Below the pieces are notes generated by a model. The model did not search any database. It worked only from the letters and a program-made list of their open reading frames with translations, and was not told the DNA's origin. Positions 1-6,971 of a stretch of DNA of 64,000 nucleotides are shown in pieces. Where the stretch lies: positions 58,681 through 122,680 of the forward strand of contig NZ_CAUQKJ010000008.1 of the NCBI RefSeq assembly GCF_963518785.1, written 5' to 3'. The number at the start of each line of letters is the position of its first letter. Position 1 is the stretch's first letter. This DNA comes from an uncultured Campylobacter sp. (GTDB lineage: Bacteria > Campylobacterota > Campylobacteria > Campylobacterales > Campylobacteraceae). The translations under genes were made by a program, and so were the position numbers.

Positions 1-351
1 AGCAACTATAGCCTAAATTCCAGCAAATGGGTCGTTACGATCATACCGGCAAACGAAATTTACGCCGTGCAGATCGCCAAGTACCTGTACGAGGATGGCT
101 TTAGCATCGACGTGGGACTCGGGCAGCTAAACGCCGTAAATTTCAGCCAAAATGAGATAGATTATATATTTAACCCAATGTACAACCTCACCAAATGCGC
201 TAAAATTCTACGCAAATGCTGGAATGCTAAAGACAAAAATATCAAAGACACGATCGAGTGCTACAACTACGGCATGCGCAAACGCTACTCAAACCCCTAC
301 TACAAGCGATTTTACGAACATTACGAGAAATTTTTCGGCAAGCCCTATTAA
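1..351 (+). CDS. Lytic transglycosylase-like protein, C-terminal part (cut by window edge)
   Basis: The frame is open from base 1, so the start lies outside the window; 116 residues are visible before the TAA. The motif DVGLGQLN (about residues 37-44 of the visible part) matches the GLxQLN/GLGQIN signature of SLT/VirB1-type lytic transglycosylases. A downstream CAKILRKCW helix and an ECYNYGMRKRYSNPYY stretch sit where the family has its AxxxL and AYNxG...Y motifs. Such enzymes cleave the glycan strand of peptidoglycan in the periplasm. The catalytic Glu would be upstream, out of view. A GTG at 67 could be an internal start but would remove part of the domain. Confidence 0.7.
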   Translation, partial: SNYSLNSSKWVVTIIPANEIYAVQIAKYLYEDGFSIDVGLGQLNAVNFSQNEIDYIFNPMYNLTKCAKILRKCWNAKDKNIKDTIECYNYGMRKRYSNPYYKRFYEHYEKFFGKPY

Positions 352-369
352 GAGTTAGTAAAATTTCGC

Positions 370-375
370 TAAAAT
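370..375 (+). promoter_or_regulatory. Candidate -10 box for kdsA
   Basis: TAAAAT lies 27 bp upstream of the kdsA ATG and is followed by the ribosome binding site AAGGA just before 400. Campylobacter sigma-70 promoters often have no -35 box, so this short match is only suggestive. Confidence 0.35.
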
Positions 376-402
376 CGCGCAAATTTTAAAAAAGGATATC
401 TC

Positions 403-1443
403 ATGATACTGATCGCAGGACCCTGCGTGATCGAAAGTCGCGAGCTGATAATGAAAGTCGCGGAAAGTTTACGCAAATTTAACGAAATGGACGGGGTGGA
501 ATTTTACTTCAAAAGCAGCTTCGATAAAGCCAACCGCACCAGCATCTCAAGCTTCCGCGGCCCGGGGCTGCAGCGCGGCTGTGAAATTTTAGCCGAAGTA
601 AAGGAAAAGTTCGGCTATAAAATTTTAACCGACATCCACGAGAGCTACCAGGCGGAGCCCGCTGCGCGCGTCGCCGACGTACTGCAAATACCCGCGTTTT
701 TGTGCCGCCAAACCGACCTGCTCGTCGCCGCAGCAAGCACGCAAGCGGTAGTAAACATCAAAAAAGGTCAGTTTTTATCGCCGCAGGCGATGAAACACAG
801 CGTCGAAAAGGTGCTGCAAACTCGCAGCGCACGGGCTTATATCCCGCAAAGCGGCGCGGCATCTGGCGGTACAAAGGCTGCTCAAAACAGCGCCTGCTCT
901 AGCGATACCGAAATTTGCGGCGTGCAAAGCGGCGCTCGAAGCGGTGCGAATGACGGCTCTTCCGCGCTAGGCGCGCAAAATTCTTGCAGCGCACGATCGG
1001 ACGCGCAAAATTCCGCCCATGCTTGCAGTACCGAAGGCGCTGCAAATTCTGCTCAAAGCGCCCCGCAACCAAGCGGCGGCGATATGCACGATCTGGCGCG
1101 CCGCTACGGCGTTTGGCTCACTGAGCGCGGTAGCACATTCGGCTACGGAAATTTGATCGTCGATATGCGCTCGCTGCCGATTATGCGCGAGTTTGCGCCG
1201 GTGATTTTCGACGCGACGCACAGCGTGCAGATGCCTAGTATCGGCGCTACGAGCGGCGGCGATTCGCGCTTCGTGCCGTACCTCGCGCGAGCGGCGGCGG
1301 CCGTGGGCGTGGACGGATTTTTTTACGAGACGCACCCCGATCCCGCTCACGCGCTTTCGGACGGACCGAATATGCTAAATTTACAGCAGCTTGAGCACGT
1401 TGTCGCGCAGACGCTCGCAATTCAAAAAGCGCTCAGATTTTAG
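403..1443 (+). CDS. kdsA: 3-deoxy-D-manno-octulosonate 8-phosphate synthase with a low-complexity insert
   Basis: KdsA condenses arabinose-5-phosphate with phosphoenolpyruvate to give Kdo-8-phosphate for the LPS/LOS inner core. Visible family motifs are IAGPCVIES (4-12), KSSFDKANRTS (37-47), SFRGPG (50-55), LTDIHE (75-80), LTERGSTFGYGNL (239-251) and FDATHS. Cys8 in GPCVIES marks the metal-dependent class. The protein has 346 residues against about 270 for the family. The excess is an Ala/Ser/Asn/Gly-rich stretch at about 146-226 (nt 838-1080) between the helix ending EKVLQTR and the strand GVWLTERG, where other KdsA proteins have only a short helix. The catalytic parts on both sides are intact, so I expect a working enzyme with a disordered surface loop. 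The ATG follows AAGGA. Confidence 0.93.
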   Translation: MILIAGPCVIESRELIMKVAESLRKFNEMDGVEFYFKSSFDKANRTSISSFRGPGLQRGCEILAEVKEKFGYKILTDIHESYQAEPAARVADVLQIPAFLCRQTDLLVAAASTQAVVNIKKGQFLSPQAMKHSVEKVLQTRSARAYIPQSGAASGGTKAAQNSACSSDTEICGVQSGARSGANDGSSALGAQNSCSARSDAQNSAHACSTEGAANSAQSAPQPSGGDMHDLARRYGVWLTERGSTFGYGNLIVDMRSLPIMREFAPVIFDATHSVQMPSIGATSGGDSRFVPYLARAAAAVGVDGFFYETHPDPAHALSDGPNMLNLQQLEHVVAQTLAIQKALRF

Positions 1444-1951
1444 AGCGGGCAGCTACAAAATTTCAAATTTAGGCTAGCGAGTTTAAATTTTAATTTCGCC
1501 CCGTTGCGCGCGCTAGCCGGTTCCACGCTTTGCAACAACAAATTCTATATTCACAAGAGCAGGCTTTAAGCGAAACGAGTTCGTATGCCGTACGCTAAAA
1601 TTTCAAACGTATCGCGCGACTATAAAATTTAGCGTATTTATAAATTTACCGCGCGTACTTCATTAAACTTCTAGACTTTGATAAATTTATGCGGTATAGG
1701 GCGATCTCCCTGCGCAAACCGGGCAGTTTCGCGCCGCTAAATTTAAAATTTTAAAAGTCTAACGCGCATAATTTAACTATAAAATTTTGCACCGAATTTC
1801 GTAGCCGACAAAGTAAAAATTTAATGTAAATTTGCGCTCAAATTCCGATCGTCCAATCCGCCATTGCATGAGCCGCCGCCGCAGAAAATTTAAGTCAAGA
1901 TTAATGGGACGGGGATATAATTCAAGCCTAAAATTCTTTTAAAGGATATTT
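1444..1951. other. Gap of about 500 bp, AAATTT-rich
   Basis: I see no coding sequence with family signals. AAATTT/TAAAATTT words recur. The only useful site is TATAAT at 1916-1921 followed by AAAGGA at 1941-1946, a promoter and ribosome binding site for the PH-domain gene that follows. Confidence 0.6.
1916..1921 (+). promoter_or_regulatory. -10 box of the PH-domain gene
   Basis: A perfect TATAAT lies about 30 bp upstream of ATG 1952, with AAAGGA at 1941-1946. The promoter and ribosome binding site look intact although the gene behind them is frameshifted. Confidence 0.5.
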
Positions 1952-2393
1952 ATGGGTTACGTAGAGTCTAACCTTCTAAATAGCGAAAATGTAATTGCTA
2001 AAGCTAAAATTCACCGGGCAGTTTTTATATCTGCTATCGTCATATTGATTCCCGCGATAGTTGGAATCATAAATAAAGACGATAGACTTTCATTCATTCA
2101 TATGCTTTGGCGGTTTTATAGCGGCGCTAATTCATGGGTTTATTGTTTTAAAGACAAACGAGCTTGCTATCACCAATCAGCGTATAATCGGCAAAAAGGG
2201 TCTTATTAGTCGAGAAACGGTGGAGCTAAAATATGAAAAAATCGAAAGCATATCCGTAATGCAGAGTATTTTGGGGAGAATTTTAAAATTCGGCACCATA
2301 GTGGTGCGAGGTACCGGCGGCACGGCGGTTAGCTTCCAATTTATCGCTAATCCCGTAGCGTTTAAAAACAGGGCGATGGAAAAGATCGGCTAG
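1952..2393 (+). pseudogene. PH-domain (bPH_2/YdbT-like) membrane protein, frameshifted
   Basis: The first frame starts at ATG 1952 with GYVESNLLNSENVIAKAK and a hydrophobic segment, the usual beginning of small bacterial PH-domain proteins. The rest of the family pattern continues in the next frame to TAG 2391-2393: a second hydrophobic stretch (FGGFIAALIHGFIVL), then TNELAITNQRIIGKKGLI, ESISVMQSILGRILKFGTI and VVRGTGGTAVSFQFI. Read straight, the first frame runs on to 2209 with an unrelated tail. The switch falls near 2090-2105, where TTCA is repeated three times, so a four-base slip is a good explanation. It may be a decayed gene, a slippage-controlled gene or a sequencing error. The cellular role of the family is not settled. 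Confidence 0.8.
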
Positions 2394-2533
2394 GCTCAGT
2401 CTTGCATTTAAATTTAGGTAGATTATAAAATTTACGTCGCAAATTTTATCTATGCCGCGCCGGCTTTTAAAATTCCAAGCAATTTGTGCTTGCACCGCCG
2501 CAGGCATTTTATCTAAAATTTTGTTTTTGTCGC

Positions 2534-2539
2534 TATAAT
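2534..2539 (+). promoter_or_regulatory. -10 box of tRNA-Glu
   Basis: A perfect TATAAT lies 11 bp upstream of the first tRNA base, the normal spacing for a tRNA transcribed with a very short leader. Confidence 0.6.
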
Positions 2540-2549
2540 GCGGCTTCTT

Positions 2550-2626
2550 GACCTTTTCGTCTAGTGGCTCAGGACGTTGCATTCTCAGTGCGAAAACGCG
2601 TGGTTCAAATCCCGCAAGGGTCGCCA
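2550..2626 (+). tRNA. tRNA-Glu, anticodon CTC, with a one-base bulge in the T stem
   Basis: A cloverleaf can be drawn by hand. Acceptor 2550-2556 pairs with 2616-2622 (one G-U pair), the D arm is 2559-2575 with Glu-like sequence, and the anticodon stem 2577-2581 pairs with 2589-2593. The loop TTCTCAG gives anticodon CTC at 2584-2586. The T loop TTCAAAT is at 2604-2610, the discriminator is G and CCA is encoded at 2624-2626. Identity elements fit Glu. The T stem pairs fully only if T2601 is bulged out (GCG-T-GG against CCCGC), which makes the gene 77 nt where E. coli tRNA-Glu has 76. It may be real, slightly decayed, or a sequencing error. Confidence 0.82.
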
Positions 2627-2669
2627 TTATGGATTTATACAAGCCTCTTGATTTTAAACGATAAATTTA

Positions 2670-3446
2670 TCATGGACTTTCATATAAGCCGTCCGATTTT
2701 AAATAATAGATTTTATCCGCGATTTTATCGATGAAGTTTTTATCGTGCGAGACGATGATCTCGCTTACGTCAAGCTCCGCCAAAATCCCCGCCACGCGCT
2801 CCTGCATCGCCTCATCAAGCGCCGTCGTAGGCTCGTCCAGCAGTAGTATCCTAGGCTCGCACACCAACGCGCCCGCAAGCGCCACTAGCTTTTTCTCGCC
2901 GCCACTTAGATGAAAGGGCACCCGCTCGCGTAGATGCTCGATTCCCAAGCGTCGCAGCGTCTCCAGCGCCTTGCGCTCGATCTGCTCTTCGCTTAAAATT
3001 TCAAGCTTTTTTAGATGGTCGTTTTCGCTGCCCTGCCTTAAAATTTGCGCCTTACGGCCAAAAAATTTAGAAAAAATTCCACGCTTTTGCTCCGCATTTT
3101 GTGCTCGTTTTAGCCGCTCATTTTGCGCACGTAGGCTAAATGCGACGTCCTCAAACACGCTCGCGCACAAAAATTGATCGTCGCTGTTTTGAAATAAAAA
3201 CCCGATCTCGTGGCGAAATTTTACAAAATCCTCCGCACACTCAAGCTTCTCGCCGAAAAGCTCGATCTCGCCCTCGCCCCATTGCCTTAGGCCGCCTAAA
3301 ATTTGAAGCAGACTCGTCTTGCCCTGCCCGTTCGCGCCCAAGATCGCCACTTTTTCCTTATGCCCTACGCTCAAATTTACGCTGCGAAAAATTTCTCGCT
3401 CGCCATTTTTAGCGCTTAAACCTAGCGCCTTAAGCGAACAGCTCAT
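2670..3446 (-). CDS. nikO: ECF transporter ATPase (CbiO/NikO type)
   Basis: ATP-binding subunit of an energy-coupling-factor transporter, cytoplasmic. Walker A is GANGQGKTS (37-45), the Q loop lies in GFLFQNSDDQF (82-92, with the NxDDQ pattern of CbiO proteins), the ABC signature is LSGGE (180-184), Walker B is ILLLDEP (200-206) and the switch His is in IIVSHDK. The start overlaps the end of nikQ by four bases (ATGA), so the two are translationally coupled. Residues about 109-152 form an extra Lys/Glu/Gln-rich segment before LSEEQIERKALETLRRLGI that usual CbiO proteins lack; its DNA carries AAAATTT words like other inserts here. Nickel rather than cobalt is inferred from the nikK/nikL partners and the NikR-like site upstream. 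Confidence 0.88.
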   Translation of the reverse strand: MSCSLKALGLSAKNGEREIFRSVNLSVGHKEKVAILGANGQGKTSLLQILGGLRQWGEGEIELFGEKLECAEDFVKFRHEIGFLFQNSDDQFLCASVFEDVAFSLRAQNERLKRAQNAEQKRGIFSKFFGRKAQILRQGSENDHLKKLEILSEEQIERKALETLRRLGIEHLRERVPFHLSGGEKKLVALAGALVCEPRILLLDEPTTALDEAMQERVAGILAELDVSEIIVSHDKNFIDKIADKIYYLKSDGLYESP

Positions 3447-4090
3447 AAGATAGCTCCGATTTTAATAAATACGCACGCCAGCACGAACGCCAAAAACGAG
3501 GCCTCCGAGATGCTCAAGCCCTCGCGACATTCGTAAAATAGCCTACCGCAAAATCCTCGCGCGCTCATCACCAGGCTTAAATTTCTTGCCTGCTCAAGCG
3601 CCGAAATCGCTAAAATTCCAACTAAATTCGCATAAATTTTATAGGTGAAAATTCCGCTCGTCCCTACAAATCCGCGCATCCGCAAAAGTGCTTGCAGCCT
3701 CGCTAAATCCGAGCGTAAAAAATTTACGAATCGCCCACAGCAATACACCAAAGAGCTTAGCTTTTCGCCGAGCCCGAGCCCGTAAAATCCGCGCGCGAAA
3801 AAATATTCATCCTTGCCGTAAAATAGCAAAATCGCAAATGCCATTATCAAATTCGCGCGTAAAAATATTACGCCCGCAAGCTCGTAGTTGCCGACTATGG
3901 CGGGGCTTAACGCGCTTAAAATCGCAAAGATATTTAATACCGCAAGCCTTGTGCAAACCGCGCGCGCAATCGAAATTTTAAGCGCAAAAAGAAGTAGCGG
4001 CGGGGCAAAAAACGCTGCGTAAAGCTGTCCGCTAAGTCCGACGCCGAAGCTGAAGATGAAAAACGCGAGCAGTGATACGGCGGGGCTCAT
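3443..4090 (-). CDS. nikQ: ECF transporter transmembrane T component (CbiQ/NikQ)
   Basis: Hydrophobic protein with about five membrane segments and a cytoplasmic region containing LQALLRMRGFVGTSG and LVMSARGFCGR. These are the two Ala-Arg-Gly type coupling motifs by which T components contact the ATPases. I chose ATG 4088-4090 because it overlaps the nikL stop as ATGA, the pattern used throughout this operon; a longer frame from 4150 would overlap nikL by 64 bases. About 215 residues, close to the family's usual 220-260. Confidence 0.85.
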   Translation of the reverse strand: MSPAVSLLAFFIFSFGVGLSGQLYAAFFAPPLLLFALKISIARAVCTRLAVLNIFAILSALSPAIVGNYELAGVIFLRANLIMAFAILLFYGKDEYFFARGFYGLGLGEKLSSLVYCCGRFVNFLRSDLARLQALLRMRGFVGTSGIFTYKIYANLVGILAISALEQARNLSLVMSARGFCGRLFYECREGLSISEASFLAFVLACVFIKIGAIL

Positions 4091-4728
4091 TTGCGCGCTC
4101 TTTTCGCTAGCCACATTAAGCCAAAAAAGCCGAAAATCAAGGCCAAACAAAGCGCGATTTTAGGCGCCTCGGCGGACTGGCTTTGAAACGCCAGGCTCCT
4201 AATATCGCTCTTAGGACTTTCTTTCGGCGAGATGTTTTGCGAGGCGGAATTTTCCAAAGGCTCGGAAGCGCTTGAAATTTTATTTTCAGGCGTACTAGCT
4301 TTCGGCACGATATTTTCGGACGCGCTGTCTTTGGGTACGGAATTTTTAGCGACGTTCAAATTTTGCGGCACAGGATTTTTAGAAACGTCAGAATTTTGTG
4401 GCGTGGAATTTTCAGGATCACCGGAATTCTGCGGTGTAAAGCCTTCTGCGCTAAATTCCATCTGTGCGCCGTGCCCTGCACCTCCGTAAATTTGAATAGT
4501 AAAATTTTTAGCTGGCATTCGTATGCTCGCAAGTCCCTCTTTATCGGTCCTAGTGCGCAAAATTTCGCGCCCGTCCGCACTGATTAAAACTTCGCACTCC
4601 ATGCAGGGAGAATTTTTATAAAAATAGCTATAAATCGCCACTCTATCGCCCTCTTGCGTCGCGAAAAGATGAAGCGCATGCGAAAATGCGAAGGAGCTCA
4701 AAACCGTCAAGAAAAATAGTGCTCTCAT
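4087..4728 (-). CDS. nikL: NikL-like small component of the nickel ECF transporter
   Basis: 213 residues. An N-terminal signal/anchor (MRALFFLTVLSSFAFSHA) is followed by a short beta-rich domain with LHLFATQEGDRVAIYSYF and CMECEVLI (residues about 20-95). A Pro/Asn/Ser linker of repeated PQNS/PEN units follows (about 96-165), and a C-terminal membrane segment with a basic tail (ALCLALIFGFFGLMWLAKRARK region) ends the protein. NikL proteins have this anchor-domain-anchor layout and sit between the M and Q genes. The linker DNA is full of AAATTCC/GGAATTT words and looks expanded. The pair CMEC could bind metal, which is inference. The gene starts with an ATGA overlap with nikM. Confidence 0.65.
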   Translation of the reverse strand: MRALFFLTVLSSFAFSHALHLFATQEGDRVAIYSYFYKNSPCMECEVLISADGREILRTRTDKEGLASIRMPAKNFTIQIYGGAGHGAQMEFSAEGFTPQNSGDPENSTPQNSDVSKNPVPQNLNVAKNSVPKDSASENIVPKASTPENKISSASEPLENSASQNISPKESPKSDIRSLAFQSQSAEAPKIALCLALIFGFFGLMWLAKRARK

Positions 4729-5324
4729 CGCCTCTGTCCGCCGTAAAATTTCGCAATAAAGCTAAGCGCAAAAAGAGTGATGATCCCTTCCAAAACAGCT
4801 AAGATTGCGCCTTCGAGCGAGATGAGCGTCGCGATAGCAAAAAACTCCCGCCCGCTGATGAAAAGCACGAGATCAAGAAGCAGCATCGAGCAGACGATCG
4901 GCACGAAGCCCGCCAAAAATAGATAAATTTTTTGCGTGCGCGCTTTTAGTTCTTGCGCTTTTGCGGCGGCGGCAAAGAGCCCGCCTAAAACCGCTGGAAA
5001 GCCGATGACTGCGGTATTTACGCCGAGTACGCTAAGCCCTCCGAATCCAAAAAATACCCCTTGCAAAAACAGCGCGACAAAAATCGCCAAGATCGCGCGC
5101 GAGCCCAAAAACGCGCCCACGAGCCCGCTTAGCATCAGGTGCATGGAGCTGACCCCCACGGGCAGGTGCACGAAAGAGGCGACGAAAAACAGCGCGCTAA
5201 AACATGCGATCCTCGGGATTTCAGACTGCCTTACGCGCCATAAAATCGCCGCTACCGCAGGCGCCGTAACCGCCCAGCCGGCAAGCAGCACGGGCGCACT
5301 CAAAACTCCTTCGCTAATATGCAC
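4725..5324 (-). CDS. nikM: ECF transporter substrate-binding membrane component NikM/CbiM
   Basis: Starts MHISEGVLSAP. In CbiM/NikM the extreme N-terminus with His2 enters the membrane core and ligates the metal ion. A second metal-site region, PVGVSSMHLMLSG (residues about 55-67), is present, along with six or so membrane helices and GVNTAVIGFP. 199 residues, normal for the short NikM that works with separate NikK/NikL proteins rather than a fused NikN. Specific for Ni2+ or Co2+; nickel is favoured by context, for example to supply hydrogenase or urease, neither of which is in this window. Confidence 0.9.
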   Translation of the reverse strand: MHISEGVLSAPVLLAGWAVTAPAVAAILWRVRQSEIPRIACFSALFFVASFVHLPVGVSSMHLMLSGLVGAFLGSRAILAIFVALFLQGVFFGFGGLSVLGVNTAVIGFPAVLGGLFAAAAKAQELKARTQKIYLFLAGFVPIVCSMLLLDLVLFISGREFFAIATLISLEGAILAVLEGIITLFALSFIAKFYGGQRR

Positions 5325-6069
5325 GGCTCGCCTCCTTTAAATCGCTCCCGTTTTTTAGACGCGCAAAAACGCGCGAAGTATCTAAATTTAATAGCTTTTC
5401 GACCTTTGCGATAATCGCTTTGATTGCTATGGATCTTGCCTTTACAGCTTTAATCGCGGCAAAATTTGCGGCTGTAAAACTAGCAGCTTGCGTCCTATTT
5501 GCGGCGGCTGTTAGCGCAAGACTCAAAGCGGTCTCGGAACCGCTTACGGAACCGGCAAATTTGATAAATTTTACGGCTTGCATGGCGCAAGAATTTTCGC
5601 TTGCTACATTTGCAGGAGCGGCAAGCGAATTTTGCGACGCAAAATTTAAAGCTCCGAGCGATCTCGGTGCGATGCTCCCGCGGTAAAACAGAGCCTGCAA
5701 AATTTCAAAAAACGAAATTTTGTGCGCTGATATTTTACGCTCATAGATCCACGAATATGAAATTTTACGGCTCGAAGCTCCTAAGAGCGGATTTCTACCG
5801 AGCAAAATTCCGCGCAGCATAGCTTCGTTACTTAAAATTTTACTCAGCGAAATTTTGCTCCGTAAAGTTTTAATCAAACCCCGAGACGCAGACTGCGCGC
5901 GGGTGCGAAACGGCAAAATTTCGCCCCGTAAAATTTCAGCCGCAGAATTCGCTGAAAATTCTACGTTCAAAAGCAAAACGCGCGAAAATAAAATTTTAAA
6001 GCCCTGCCAAAGCGTAAATTTAAATTTATCCGCAGCCGCGCAAATTTCGCCCAAAAAAAGAGATCTCAC
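5314..6069 (-). CDS. Repeat-derived ORF filling the nikK-nikM gap, function unknown
   Basis: A 251-residue open frame with no family I recognise. It starts at GTG 6069, 12 bp after the nikK stop and behind a GGAG-type ribosome binding site, and its end overlaps the nikM start by 11 bases, so it tiles the operon exactly and could be translated. Composition is Ala/Ser/Arg/Ile-rich with recurring KIL, EIL, KIS and KFxxF pieces, which is what AAAATTTT words give when translated. I think it arose by expansion of the AAATTT repeats between two genes, with frame openness kept by coupling or by chance. The opposite strand is also largely open. Confidence 0.4.
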   Translation of the reverse strand: MRSLFLGEICAAADKFKFTLWQGFKILFSRVLLLNVEFSANSAAEILRGEILPFRTRAQSASRGLIKTLRSKISLSKILSNEAMLRGILLGRNPLLGASSRKISYSWIYERKISAHKISFFEILQALFYRGSIAPRSLGALNFASQNSLAAPANVASENSCAMQAVKFIKFAGSVSGSETALSLALTAAANRTQAASFTAANFAAIKAVKARSIAIKAIIAKVEKLLNLDTSRVFARLKNGSDLKEASRAY

Positions 6070-6081
6070 CGAGCCGCTCCG

Positions 6082-6831
6082 TTACTTTTTTAACTCGTCC
6101 GCTTTGATCCAAAGCACGGCGCCCAGTTCATTTACGGGCTGCTCGCTACCTTTGGCGGCCTCCTCCTCGCTAAGAGCCGCAAAGCCCCACCAGCCGGCAA
6201 CCGGCATCACGAAGCTAAACTCGCCCGCGCCGTTGGTTTTAACGACCTGCGTGACATGCGCCTCGCTAGGGGCTTTGTAGCCTTTATCGTTATATAGCTC
6301 GATCTCCACGTCCGCGCCTGGGACGGGTCTTCCGTGCAGTAAAAAAACTCCGCTAAATATCTCGCCCGCATACAGCGCATAAGGCCGCACTAGCGGCACG
6401 ATCTCCGCCTCTAGCCCGAGCGGCTTATCCCAGCCTTCGCCCGCGTCGTAAGCATCGACGTAGGTTTTGGTGATATGGCGGATCATCTTGCGCTCGGCCG
6501 GCTCGGCATAGGGTTTCGGATCGAAATAAAACGCCAAAAGCGATGGTTTGTCAGCTTTAAATTCCGCCGCAAAATAGGAATTTTCGCCCTTTTTCTGCTC
6601 TTTTAGGCTGCCTAGGAGCGATTTTTTCTCGCCGTCAATAAAAACGCCGAATTCTGCGGGCTTTTGTAGATTCATAGACTCCTGTAAAAACGGATGGGAG
6701 AATTCCAAATTTAGCTTTAAAGTAGCATCTTTTTGATCCTCTACGACATTTTTATCCGTCGTAAGAACGCCGAAATGTGCAAACGCAAGGCTCACCGCGA
6801 AAATTCCTAAAAAAGCAAATTTTGCCTTCAT
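6082..6831 (-). CDS. nikK: NikK-like periplasmic DUF4198 protein
   Basis: 249 residues with a signal peptide (MKAKFAFLGIFAVSLAFAHF). The body has the DUF4198 pattern: a beta-sandwich start (GVLTTDKNVVED, LNLEFSHPFLQESMN), the middle YVDAYDAGEGWDKPLG, and the end FSFVMPVAGWWGFA. In proteobacterial nickel ECF systems a DUF4198 protein, NikK, is encoded with nikM, nikL, nikQ and nikO and helps capture nickel at the outer face. His20, just after the signal cleavage region, could become the mature N-terminus and bind metal (inference). First gene of the operon, preceded by the NikR-like site. Confidence 0.82.
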   Translation of the reverse strand: MKAKFAFLGIFAVSLAFAHFGVLTTDKNVVEDQKDATLKLNLEFSHPFLQESMNLQKPAEFGVFIDGEKKSLLGSLKEQKKGENSYFAAEFKADKPSLLAFYFDPKPYAEPAERKMIRHITKTYVDAYDAGEGWDKPLGLEAEIVPLVRPYALYAGEIFSGVFLLHGRPVPGADVEIELYNDKGYKAPSEAHVTQVVKTNGAGEFSFVMPVAGWWGFAALSEEEAAKGSEQPVNELGAVLWIKADELKK

Positions 6832-6858
6832 GTAATACCTTTCATAATAAAATATTAC
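6832..6858. promoter_or_regulatory. NikR operator candidate
   Basis: GTAATA and TATTAC form a perfect inverted repeat separated by 15 bases. The inner five bases of each arm read TAATA-N15-TATTA, which fits the Helicobacter pylori NikR consensus TRWYA-N15-TRWYA exactly, spacing included. The site lies between the presumed -10 box (6862-6867) and the nikK start codon, so bound NikR would block transcription. This is the best evidence in the window that the operon imports nickel. Confidence 0.65.
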
Positions 6859-6861
6859 GGA

Positions 6862-6867
6862 ATTGTA
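6862..6867 (-). promoter_or_regulatory. -10 box of the nik operon
   Basis: On the minus strand the bases read TACAAT, about 30 bp before the nikK ATG, immediately upstream of the NikR-like site. Confidence 0.45.
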
Positions 6868-6932
6868 TCACTTTTTTTCATCCATATTGCTTAAATGTGG
6901 GTTTATTTTGAGTATTTAAAGCAAACTTTAGT

Positions 6933-6938
6933 TAAAAT
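6933..6938 (+). promoter_or_regulatory. -10 box of serS
   Basis: TAAAAT about 35 bp upstream of serS, with GAGG-type ribosome binding bases before the ATG. Confidence 0.4.
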
Positions 6939-6971
6939 GTAGCAATTTAAATTACCAAAAAGAGGCAGAAA

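Noticed and set aside
967..1350. Minus-strand open frame inside kdsA
   Set aside because: Shadow of kdsA; AAATTT-rich and GC-rich codons leave other frames open by chance.
2283..2642. 119-codon open frame on the minus strand
   Set aside because: It runs antisense over the end of the PH-domain gene and the whole tRNA; no family signal.
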